Source: Lytechinus variegatus
Taxonomy: Eukaryota > Echinodermata > Echinoidea > Temnopleuroida > Toxopneustidae
DNA length: 64,000 bases
Assembly: GCF_018143015.1 (NCBI RefSeq)
Contig: NC_054756.1
Coordinates: 23,911,440-23,975,439, forward strand
Reading direction: 5' to 3'
The position numbers and the translations under genes are program-made. The notes below the pieces were generated by a model, which saw nothing but the letters and a program-made list of their open reading frames with translations, was not told where the DNA came from and made no database searches. Of the stretch, positions 34,815 through 45,834 are shown one piece after another (the stretch's first letter is position 1; the number at the start of each line of letters is the position of its first letter).

Positions 34815-35457
34815 AAACAGGCCGGGGGGGGGGGGTTAAAACAACCTTCCCCCAACATTTTCTGCGATCATTCCTCCGCGGGAGATTTGTTGACCCTGCC
34901 ACTCTCAGAGTTTATACTAAGTCTCGCGCATCTTTTGAGACCAAATTTACGATGCCCAGGTACGTTGTCCCGAAATTATGCAACATTTCGTAAGTTCATG
35001 TCTGACCAAAAATTGTTCCAAAACGTGATTTCGTCCACAAAGTCAATGCAAATTGAGTTTTCTCATCTTATTCATAAAGCTATGATTTTTACTTTAAACA
35101 GCAGAAGTCAATTGATTTTAGCATAATTATATGCTTCAAACAGGCTGTGCTATAATATAAATCTGGTGAAAAAAAGGTTGAAACACAAGAAATTCCTAAA
35201 ACAATAAAATAAATAAGAAATTGATTTCCAAACTGAAGTTTTTTTCAATTGCGATTGTTAAGAATGCTACAAAGAATATCTTTACCAAAAATTAGCATTC
35301 TGGGAGCTTTATGATATGAAGTGAATTAGAGCAAAAAATATGATTTACCCATAAATTTACCCATATAAAATAATATCATTATTTGGAAAATTTTACCATA
35401 CAGCCTTGTAGATTACATCGCACACTACCAGCGTGCAAATTGCTCGCGTGATCGGCA
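34815..35457. repeat. Single-arm copy of the 37177-38465 element
   Basis: After a G-run it shares words such as GAGACCAAATTTACGA and TCGTAAGTTCATG with the right arm of the palindrome at 37177-38465 and with the R3 intron insertion. Confidence 0.55.
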
Positions 35458-36017
35458 GGGGGGGGGGGGCACTTCCATTCACGAGTGGATACCATGCGCG
35501 ACCATGGGGTCTCGAAAAGCACCCTAAACACCGTAATTTCCATATTCGGAACAGGCACCCCTTAACAGGTATTGGCGTGTGAAACCCTACCCTTAACAAC
35601 TATTGGAAACAAAACGATACTCTTGGCAAATATTCCCTGAAATGAACCCCTAAACAAGTACAGGAATGTTTTATTGTTACGGGTCCTTCGGTTGTCTGCT
35701 TTACCTTAGTTGGTTTGGTACGACCCCATCTTCTACTCTACGTGCAAATCAGACTCTAAACACGAAGTGTTAGGCAAAAAGGACATCCTTTATGAAACAT
35801 TTTTATTTTGTTTTATCGTCCCCGCAAATTTGACCCTAAACACGTGATTTTCCTAGCGAAATAGATACCCTTTTTTCATTATATTTGTGTTTTTTACACC
35901 ATTATCACGTTACGTACGCAACGTGCCATGTCGTTAAAAAGACATCCTTTTTACCTGTTTTTAGGTCGCGCATGGACTCGTCAATGTAAGTGGCTCCGGG
36001 GCACCCCCCCCCCCCCC
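35458..36017. mobile_element. G-run/C-run-ended nonautonomous element
   Basis: It starts with a G-run and CACTTCC and ends with a C-run, with an interior dense in CCCTAAACA-like words. It resembles the 31261-31800 element in design. The target duplication is unclear. Confidence 0.45.
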
Positions 36018-36386
36018 ACAGAGCAGCCAAAAAAGCCTGGTCTAGTTGGGGTTAAGAGGAGTGCTCGTTTGTTATTCTATTGATCACATGTAAATATTTT
36101 TAGGTCAAATGGCATTTTTTATGACGGTTGGCTAATTTAAAGAGTTGTTTGAATAATTTCACCTTTTGGTGCAGAAGAACAGTTCTTGTTATCTTTGTTG
36201 TAAGAACTTTAAGTCCAGTACACATCTTTCCAGATTTCATGCAAATACAAGAAAGAATCTTCTAAGGCATGTCTGAAACATTTAGATGACAATCTTTATT
36301 CCAACTTGTTGTGCCAGGATAAATTTGACTCATTTCGATACTTTCTCAATGCTAATTATGAATGTTCCATCGTTGAATTTATTTAA

Positions 36387-36964
36387 AGGTCAAGTCCACC
36401 TCAGAAAAATGTTGATTTGAATCAATAAAGAAAAATCAGACAAGCACAATGCTGAAAATTTCATCAAAATCAGATGTAAAATAGGAAAATTATGACAATT
36501 CAAAGTTTCGCTTATTTTCAACAAAATAGTTATATGAACGAGCCAGTAAAATCCAAATGAGAGAGTCGATGATGTCACTCACTATTTCTTTTGTTTTTAT
36601 TGTTTGAATTATACAATATGTCAATTTTTACGAATATGGCAATTAGGACCTCCTTGCCTGAGGCACAAAATGTTCAAATAATGGAATTCCACGTGTTCAG
36701 GGAGGAATGAAACTTCATTTCACATGACAATGATGAGAAAATGAAATATTTCATATAATAAAATACAAAAGAAATAGTGAGTGAGTGATGTCATCAACTC
36801 TCATTTGGATGCAACTAGTTCGTTCATATAACTATTTTGTTGAAACTTTAAAATGCCATAACTTTCTTATTTTACATCAGATTTTGTTGAAATTTTCAGT
36901 GTTATGCTTTTTGAATTTTTCTCTTTTTATTCAAATCAAGTTTTTGTTGGGGTGGACTTGTCCT
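36387..36964. mobile_element. TTAA-type palindromic element with intact target duplication
   Basis: AGGTCAAGTCCACC at the left mirrors GGTGGACTTGTCCT at the right. TTAA flanks both ends (36383-36386 and 36965-36968). Inverted inner blocks include ATTTTGTTGAAA and AGTGAGTGA-type words. The TTAA target fits piggyBac- or Kolobok-type elements. Confidence 0.7.
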
Positions 36965-37176
36965 TTAAATATTCAGCAACTGAACATTTGCTCAATGCAT
37001 TAAAACCGAAGGATCTTTTGTACCATAATTGGATACCACCCTCTAATTTTTCATCCATTGCACACTTATTTCACTTTGGCCTGCAGTAATGCTGAGCTTG
37101 GGTCTGTAATAGGACATATATTTCATATTTGCTTTGCTCACATAGTATTCAGTGGCTACACCCTAAATAGACTGGG

Positions 37177-38465
37177 CTATTTCGACGCCTAAGAAGACGG
37201 GGAGGGGGGGGCTAATTCAGCCCCCCCCCCCCTACGATCTCCGCCGTGGATGGCGCGATCGAGACGAAAATTGGCACACGTGTTACCCATGGCATTATCA
37301 CAAAACTATAACATCAAATTCTGCATGTCTCATTAATTATGCTAATTTATGCATAAAATCATAGATTGCTCTAATTAATAAAATAATGCCCCTGAATTGC
37401 TAATTTTTGTTTCACATACTCTAGATAGGCATCTGATCAAATTTATTTAAAAAAAATTTCAACATCACATTTATTTTCTTATGTGTTCTATTGTTTTCTA
37501 AATTTCTTTTGTTTTTCTTTGTTTATCTACTTTTTTCAGTGGAAATTGTCGGAGACTTTTGACCATAAAAAAGATAAAATTAATAGGTTTTAAGCAGTAA
37601 AAGGAAAAATATTGATACATTTATGAATTTTGGCTAAAAACACTATTTGCATTGGAATTGCACTTACGAAATGTTGCGTAATTTCGGAACGGCGTACCCG
37701 GGGGTCACAATTTTGGTCTCAAGAGTTGCGCCAGACTTGAAAGTAAAAAGTTAGTGAGCGACATGGTCAAAAAATTTTGAGGGGAGCTGAATCGGTCCCC
37801 CCCCCCCTCGACATTTTTTTCGTAATAAAGCTGCCGTGTAAAGTTTTTTGACCGCGTCGCTCACCGACTCTTTACATTCAAGTCTCGCGCAACTTTTGAG
37901 ACCAAATTTCCGACCCCCGGATACGCGGTTCCGAAATAACGCATTTCGTAAGTGCATGCAGACCCAAAATTTAACAAAAATGTGAATTTGTGTACAAATC
38001 CAATGCAAATAGAGTTTTTAGGCAAATGTATCATTATTTTTCCTTTTACTGATTGAAATTTATTAATTCCATCTTATTTATGGTCCAAATAAGTCCCCGA
38101 CAATTTCCATTGAAAAACAATAAAAAATTGAGAAATACATAAGAAATTTAGAAAACAATAAAATACATAACAATTAAATGTGATTTTGAATTTTTTTTTT
38201 GGTACATTTGATCAGATTCATATAAAGTGTCTGTGTACCCCAAATTTGCATTTTAGGGGCATTATTTAGTCAGTTAAAGCAAAATTTTGATTCTACGCAT
38301 AAATTAGCATAATTAATTAGCAATGAGCTCGTTCGCAGAAAATGATCTTGTAGTTTTGTAGATTATGAGACGGGTAACACTCGTACCAAGTTTTGTTGCG
38401 ATGGAGATCATAAGAGGGGCTGTATCAGACTATCAGCCCCCCCCCCGTCTTAGGCATCGAAATAG
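37177..38465. mobile_element. 1.3 kb near-perfect palindromic foldback element
   Basis: The left half (37177 to about 37790) and right half (about 37850-38465) are inverted copies, from CTATTTCGACGCCTAAGA at the left to TCTTAGGCATCGAAATAG at the right, with poly-G/C runs near both ends and the centre. No protein is encoded. Single-arm relatives lie at 24850-26412 and 34815-35457. Confidence 0.75.
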
Positions 38466-40231
38466 GTTGAAATAGATGTAATATTTATGAGTCTTGTTAT
38501 TTGCAATGTTTCATGAAATTGTAATGACATTTTTGTCTAAAGTTATCATGCCAATATTCAATGTAATTTTCATTAATTTATGTATCAAATAGCTATTTGA
38601 AATATGAAAAAATGTGAATTCTTCACTGTTGCAAGTTAGTTATCAGAGTACTTCTTAATGCCTGGATTGAGATTTTCTGCATACTTAAGATCACTACAAG
38701 GATCCCCATCTTTTTAGGATAATGTTAATCTTTCGCATTTGTGAAAGCACACAGGTGTCTGATTTTCTTGTAAAAAAAGCGGGTGGGGGGGGGAATAAAA
38801 TAAATTACTATTACTGAAACAAGTAATAAGAAAATTTCTGCTTTTTAAAAATATATATTGATAACAAGAGGGCAGCAAATACGTCAATGACAAGTTATGG
38901 ACATTTATTTTGTACACATTTCAAAATTTTCTACCTTTCCCTGTGCAGGATTGAATCTACTCGTCCGTGTTCCGATATAGTATGTCGGAGTCTTCCACAG
39001 TGTTACATTGTGTTTTTAAGTGATACCTTGTAAAAAAAAGTTTTGGGAGTATTGCCTCCTATGTATGTAATACGTAAGACATGCATACTTTACTGTGCAG
39101 GTGTGAAATGCAAGAATAAATATCTTGAATGAAACTGAAAGCATAAAAGTTTCTCCTTTGCCTTCTTCTTTGCCTCCTCCTTCTTTTATACAACCATTTT
39201 TGAACAGTTTTTTTTTATACAACCATAGTTTATACAGTTGCACAAAATTTAATCAATATTGCATAAAAATCTTTTTACAACCCGCTGTATAAAACCAAGT
39301 TTTAAACATAATTTGTATAAAAAATTTATACAACCTGCTGTTTAAATTTTGAACAACTGAGGGTTGTATAATTTTCAAACAACAGTTGTAAGGTTCATAT
39401 AGTAAACAGCGGTTGTATAAAATTTTATACAGGTTGTATAATTTTGTTTTTTCTGTGTCCTTATCATTTAACAATTTATTCAACGTTTTTATCATTATTA
39501 TTCTGAATAATATTATTATTATTATTATAATCATTATTATTATTTGATATTTACATAGCCCTATAGTCTTATTCCCTTGAATCTTGTACCATGGTTCTTT
39601 TCACATTATTTTCTCCTTTTCCCTAGCACACAACTCAATTTACTAGATGCTGCATTATTATAGAGCCCCCCCCCCCCCCACACACACAGAAAAAATGACG
39701 AAATTAATTTACAAAAAAATTATAAATCAGAAAGTTGCATGGACGATTGTCCTTGCAGTTAAAGACAAACAATAGTAAAGTCAAATACATTTATAAAATG
39801 GTACAGAAATCAGGACCAAAAAACACAAATCACTGGAAATGAAATTCCCAATGAAAGGGATGATTGTCTCTATCGCATGTCACTTAAACAAGTTTCCAGT
39901 TTGAGAAATCAATATTCTTATTTGTTACTGTTTCAAACAGTCAGAAATTTCTTATTCCTTGTCAGATACTGAGAAAATTCTACCACTTTGTTGTTATCTC
40001 CCCCCCCCCTTAATATACATCATTAACATTATTCTCATTATAAAAATGTATTCTATCTGCAATTCGAGCTTATCTAATAATCGAAAAGAAATATATTTTC
40101 CCTCGTTATACAGTATATGCATGTACATTTATACATTCATAATTCTGATAGTGACAGTGATACATGTAATTTGAATGTTTTTGTAACGACTTACCCGAAA
40201 CTGACATACGAAATAATGAAAATATAATTAC
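38466..40231. other. Spacer without recognised genes
   Basis: It includes a degenerate TTATACAAC-like repetitive stretch (39190-39440), an (ATT)n patch (39500-39545), and C-runs at about 39670 and 40005. Confidence 0.4.
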
Positions 40232-40860
40232 CATTATTCCTAATTAATTCTTCATGTCTTTCTTGTCTCTTTCAATCAATCCAATAATCATCTGCTAACA
40301 AGTTAAAACAGCTGTGGTGTATGAGTATACTATACTGCCGCTACTAGTGTTGCTTGTCGCAGTACTTTTCAGCATCGCAGCTATGAATCCTCCAAATATT
40401 CGCTGGATCGTTGACATACAGGTGCACGAGTGTCAAAAAACCCACATCCAAGAATCCACCTTTCACCTATATGGGATAAGACTGGGTTTCACAAAATTAC
40501 CATCTAATATGCGGCAGTCCAATTACGCATGTCTAATTGTTTGTAACAAATATTCCATAGTATCACAGAAAGCACAGTTTGAGAAACATGGCCTAACACA
40601 TTGTTCATTTGGGTATTCCTTTTTTTGTGTGTCATAAAGGAGCAGCCTTTTGTTTGATTCATATAAGTCCACCCAAAATTATTGAACCGATAACGAAACA
40701 AAAGTTTACCCGAGTCATTTTCAAAATCAAGTTCCTCTTTTGGGAACACATATTCAACATAATATTCATAGCATACTTGTAAAACGTTTGACAATCATGA
40801 ATTGGCATTTGTTCATATAATAACTTGTTTCCCCAAAAGACAAAATTGCATAAAAGTGTA
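40232..40860 (-). promoter_or_regulatory. Conserved upstream block of R3 (possible promoter and untranslated exon)
   Basis: It is homologous to 6010-6570 and 13926-14580. The donor-like GTAATT (40226-40231, minus strand) is conserved in place, and a TATA-like TATATGAA lies at 40658-40665. If real, the 5' untranslated intron of R3 spans about 12.7 kb and contains the opposite-strand SAM-like fragment. Confidence 0.3.
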
Positions 40861-40919
40861 CTTCGTCATTCGTATATCTAGAGAGCCTCTTGATTATTAT
40901 CATCTTTTGTTATGATTAC

Positions 40920-41098
<179 letters not shown>

Positions 41099-41234
41099 CA
41101 CTGTAAAAAATGAAGTGCTCATTCAGCACTTACAGTGCTTTCTAATTTAAATTTGAACTAGAAAATCAGCACTCATAGTGCAGTCACTATACAAGCACTG
41201 CAAGTGATAAATTAGCACTTCATTTTTTACCGTG
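41099..41234. mobile_element. 136-bp hAT-type MITE inside the AGT repeat
   Basis: CACTGTAAAAAATGAAGTGC at the left mirrors the right end with one mismatch. TAGTAGTA flanks both sides (41091-41098 and 41235-41242), but this could also be the microsatellite itself. The interior has repeated CAGCACT and AGTGCT words. Confidence 0.7.
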
Positions 41235-41679
41235 TAGTAGTAGTAGTAGTAGTAGCAGTAGAAGTTCAAGACGAAGTTGTAGTAATAGTACATGTAGTAG
41301 CAGTAGTAGTACAGTAGTAGTAGTAGGAGGAGGAGGACGAAGTGGCAATGAAATATAAAATACTGCATCAGTACTAATAGATATGAAGAAAATATAGTTA
41401 TTCATTTGCTATAAATAGAAACTGAAACTGTGAAGGAATAAACCAGTCCATATATAATTCATTTATTATTTCATAGTACACAAATAATGCATCCAGCCGA
41501 GTTCGTTAGTGGAAATGCAGAGCACGCGAGGTTTCTTTAGATAGGTGCCGCACTGACACGAGCCGCTGGCGGCGAGTGCCTAGTGTGCACCATCCGAAGA
41601 AACCGAGCTTTCTCTGCATTTACTTTTACGCACGACAGAGCAAGTGCATTATTTGTTTTTTAAAATACCAACGCAGAAA

Positions 41680-42967
41680 CAGTGGCGTAGCTACGGGGGG
41701 CCTGGGGGGCACGTACCCCCCCCCCCTGAGATTTGCTGTGCCCCCCAGGTGACCCCCCTGAAAAAAAATTGGCAGAGAAAAAAAGGGAAAAAAGAAAGAC
41801 AGAGGGAAAAAAGAAGAGGAAAATAAGAGGGGGAACACGAGTGAATTAAATAATGTGAGGGGAAGACTTAAAGAAAATCTTTCATGTTACCATATAAAAT
41901 TGTTGTTCGATGAGATTCATATCTTGCTCGATAGGCTGATATGAAGCAAGTTTTGAAGTCAATATACAAAACATATTTTAGCTCGGACATCAAGCTTTCA
42001 TTATTTTTTTTTCATTTACAAATTTAAGTGCTCTGTAAAATGTCCGTTTTATGGTCTACATATCAGCATTCTAAGCTCACGCTGCGTGGTCACATCGTTT
42101 GATTTGCCAAGTTCATATTGTCTACGTGTATTCCATATGTTCCATTAAACAGATGTATTCAGAATTCCCAGGTTCTAGGTCTAAACCTAAAACATGCGCG
42201 ATAGCCTGCATATGTTATTTATTTAAAATGTACTTAAATTATCTAGTTTCACACCAGAATATCAATAATTGTCTGCTCACGCTTCACGATCGCATTATTA
42301 ACGATACACACTATAATATATCCTATTTATGATTTACAAAATATGAATAGTGTCCCGCTTTTAGTTCTTAAATCTCACTTGTTTAGTGACATACCTATCC
42401 CATTTATCAATACAAAAAGTGTTTAGAATGACCATTTTTAGGTTGGAATGTTAATAAAATTTGTTCGCGCTTCGCGCTCACATTAATGAAATATATACCG
42501 TTTTCGTGGATAACTGTAAGCAGTCCTTAACAGGTCTCTTTTCGATAATGCGAGAACAGTTAATAAAAATTTCTGCTCGCGCTTGGCGTTCGCAGTAACC
42601 ATCTAGTTACATACGAATCTTGTTTAGGATCACACATAACATTGCCCAGAATATCAAATTTTCAGGACAAAATACATGAAAGTAAAAAAAATAATAATAA
42701 TAACCGCTCGCGCTTCGCGCTCGCACTTTTTATAAGGCTTCTGATATTATTTTATGTTTATGTTGTTTTATAAGAATAAAACTAAGAAGGGACTGATCGG
42801 AGAAAATATAGGTAAAGATAATTTCGGGCACCGTCCCCTATTGGCGAAAGTCGGATCTGCCCTTGTGACACAAACACACACCTGAAAAAATGGTTACCCC
42901 CCCCCCCCTGAAAAAGCAACGACCCCCCATTGCCCCCACCAGGAAAAAAATCCTAGCTACGCCACTA
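41680..42967. mobile_element. hAT-type nonautonomous element (CAGTGGCG ends)
   Basis: It starts CAGTGGCGTAGCTACGG and ends CCTAGCTACGCCACTA. Near-identical 8-bp flanks (CGCAGAAA at 41672-41679, CACAGAAA at 42968-42975) support hAT-type insertion. Poly-C/G runs lie beside both ends and the interior carries GCTCGCGCTTCGCGCTCGCA-like motifs (for example near 42708-42727). Confidence 0.75.
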
Positions 42968-43389
42968 CACAGAAACAAATTCTTGAAAAGTTACAGTACA
43001 GTTTTGTTGGACTTCTCCCGGGACTTTACTGCACTGGTTTTGCTTGAGAGTGCAATGTCAATTTTCGTTGCGCACCATTTGCACTGCCGTGCAGTGCACC
43101 AATATAAGTTTCATATTCAAACTTTCATACACAAGAAACATATGCATACATGATCATTCTCTCCACAAAATATGCTCAAAATCGTTCCACAAATAAATAT
43201 GTTACAAAATAGAATCTACTTCTACTAACAATTGAAATAGTAATAAAAGTGAAAAATAAAAAAAATCAAACTATCGGTTACGAGATGAAATGATACAGAT
43301 ATCTTAGCCTAACTTCTGTAGAAAAAAAATGTGTAGGGCCTACTGAATGGAAAATCTAAAAATTACCATGGTTTGTGTGTATGTTTATA

Positions 43390-44906
43390 CAGTGGCGTAA
43401 CTACGGGGGGGCATGGGGGGCACGTGCCCCCCCAATCGGCTGGCAAAAAAAAAAAAAAAAAACGGGGAAAAGGAGAAAAAGAGGGAAAAGGAAGAGAAAC
43501 GTAGTGGTGGGGGAGAAGAAATTGTTGTTTATCATATTGTAATATTATGTTATATAACATAAGAAGCATTTTTTACAACTTTATGAAACATTATTTGCTT
43601 AATTGTGTCTTCATTGTTCCTGGTGCTCGCATAGACTTTTTAACGAGATATATAAACCTGCTGTACTAAAGCCTCCCGTTTTCAAATCAATATACAACAA
43701 AATAATATATTTCCTCGCAATTAGAGTTATTATTGTTTTAAGTAGTGATATATTCTTCTTTTTCATGACTACTGAAAGTTATTGCCCTATTTTAAGGTCT
43801 TAATATAAAACATTTCCTGTCCGTGCTAACGTTCGCATTAGTGGATTGGTGAGATTTCTGCTCTTCATGAACTCCTAAAATCAGTCCTTAAAATGTCAAT
43901 TTTTCTGATCTGAATATAAAAAAAATTTAACTCGCGCTTCGCGCTCGCATCATTTGGTTAGTGAAATACGTGGGGTTTTAGTGAATTCCTACAAACAAGC
44001 CTTGGAATGCCCCTCTTCATGTCTGAATTTCCTATATTTTCAGCTCGCGCTTCGCGCTCGCAGTATTTCATTAGTGAGATGCGTATAATAATCATGATTA
44101 CAATGACTTCAAAAAGTGCTCCATGTGTTTAGATGTAATTCTAACAAAATCAGCAAGCGCTTGGCACTCGCATTAGATGACTATGGTGAGATATGTATAC
44201 TCTGACTTAATGGATTCGTAACTATAGTCCTTAAAATATCCATGTTTGTGGTCAATATATACAAAAATTTCAGCTCGCGCTTCGCGCTCGCATCATTTGG
44301 TTAGTCAAATACGTAGGGTCTTAGAGAATTCCTACAAACAACCCTTAGAATGCCCCTCTTCTATATTTCCTAAATTTTCAGCTCGCGCTTTTGCGCTTGC
44401 AGTATTTGATTAGTAAGATGCGTATGATAATCATGATTACATGACAACAAAAGGTGCTTCATGACTGTGCTTAGATGTAATTCTAACAAAATCAGCAAAG
44501 GATGGCAATAGCATTAGATGACTATGGTGAGACATTTATACTCTTAATGGATTCTAAAATATAATCCTTAAAATCTCCTTGTTTAGGGTCAGAATATACA
44601 AAAAAAATTTGCTCGCGCTTCGCGCTCGCATTGTTTGTTTAGCGAGACAGTTAAGTATCATGATTACAAAACAATTTGCTTATAATGTCAATTTTTAGCC
44701 CTCAATATCAAAAATTTTCAGCTCGCGCTTCGCGCTCGCATTATTTAATCAGTGAGATACATATCCGTTTGATGGCACTGCATGTCCTTAAAATATCTCT
44801 ATTAGGTCAGTTTACCTGACAACTGAGCGCGCTTCGCGCGCTCCCTAAGTGACCCGAATTTTTTGCTGGTGCCCCCCCCAATGCCATGACCCGCGGTACG
44901 CCACTG
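43390..44906. mobile_element. hAT-type nonautonomous element with GCGCTTCGCGCTCGC satellites
   Basis: It starts CAGTGGCGTAACTACGG and ends CGCGGTACGCCACTG. The 8-bp target duplication TGTTTATA is exact (43382-43389 and 44907-44914). Inside, the motif GCTCGCGCTTCGCGCTCGCA recurs about six times (near 43931, 44043, 44275, 44383, 44612 and 44721), each followed by a similar ATT-T-GTTAGTGAGATA stretch, so the core is a tandem satellite of about 110-230 bp units. No transposase is encoded. Confidence 0.8.
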
Positions 44907-45319
44907 TGTTTATATATTTGCATTTATATCTGCTGATAAAGTTTGTGTTTTGTTAGTTTTCTGTTTCTAATGGTAAACTTTGTCAATGCTATTGTTTTGG
45001 GGGCCATTCTTCACAAGCAGTTTGTTTTTTTATGGTCCTAGCCATATTTTGTACTATTCATTAAATAATTATGTACATTGTATGATTTCTATATACATAT
45101 ATTTATGGTTGAATAAAATTGAATTGAATATCGAGACGGGCTAATCATCCTAAAACGGATACTAGACACCATTTCGACCAATTTCTAAGCTTCCCTTAAC
45201 TTATCAAATAGTACAATTACATACTCGTTTTCTTTATACTTTCTATTATTGTTTATGTTATCAATTTATTTTCATTATTATTATTGTTGTTGGTTATGAA
45301 TATTGCAGAAAACTCTCTC

Positions 45320-45321
45320 TC

Positions 45322-45375
<54 letters not shown>
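45320..45375. repeat. (TA)n microsatellite
   Basis: It lies at the place aligned with the 15147-15353 element in the R3 spacer but lacks the inverted arms. Confidence 0.85.
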
Positions 45376-45376
<1 letters not shown>

Positions 45377-45834
45377 ACAATTAAGGAGAGCACATACTGT
45401 AAACTCATTATTAAAAGCTATGAATTTACAATGGCTACGACCTTGTCAGTTCGAAATAAACGTAGATTGTGATGCCAATATGAAAGACAGTAACTCTGAC
45501 AGAAAATCCTTGTAACAACGCTGATTTCTCTTAATGAAAAAATGAAATAATGCATCGGGGTAATTCATATTGTATATTCCCCCTTATATGAATTACATGG
45601 ACTTAAATTGAATCCAGATCATATTGATGTAAACAGTGACCAGTCAAACACTGGCTATAATTTAAACTCAAAAGCTATATACATGTAGATTCATATATTT
45701 TCAGATTTAATCTATCAAAATTCAGTAATTGACTGCTCCCTATTGACAGCTACTCTGAATTCAAATTTAAGTGTAAAGTTTCAAAAACAAGAAATTATTA
45801 CAGGAATCCTTGAATGATACAAATATGTATACTA

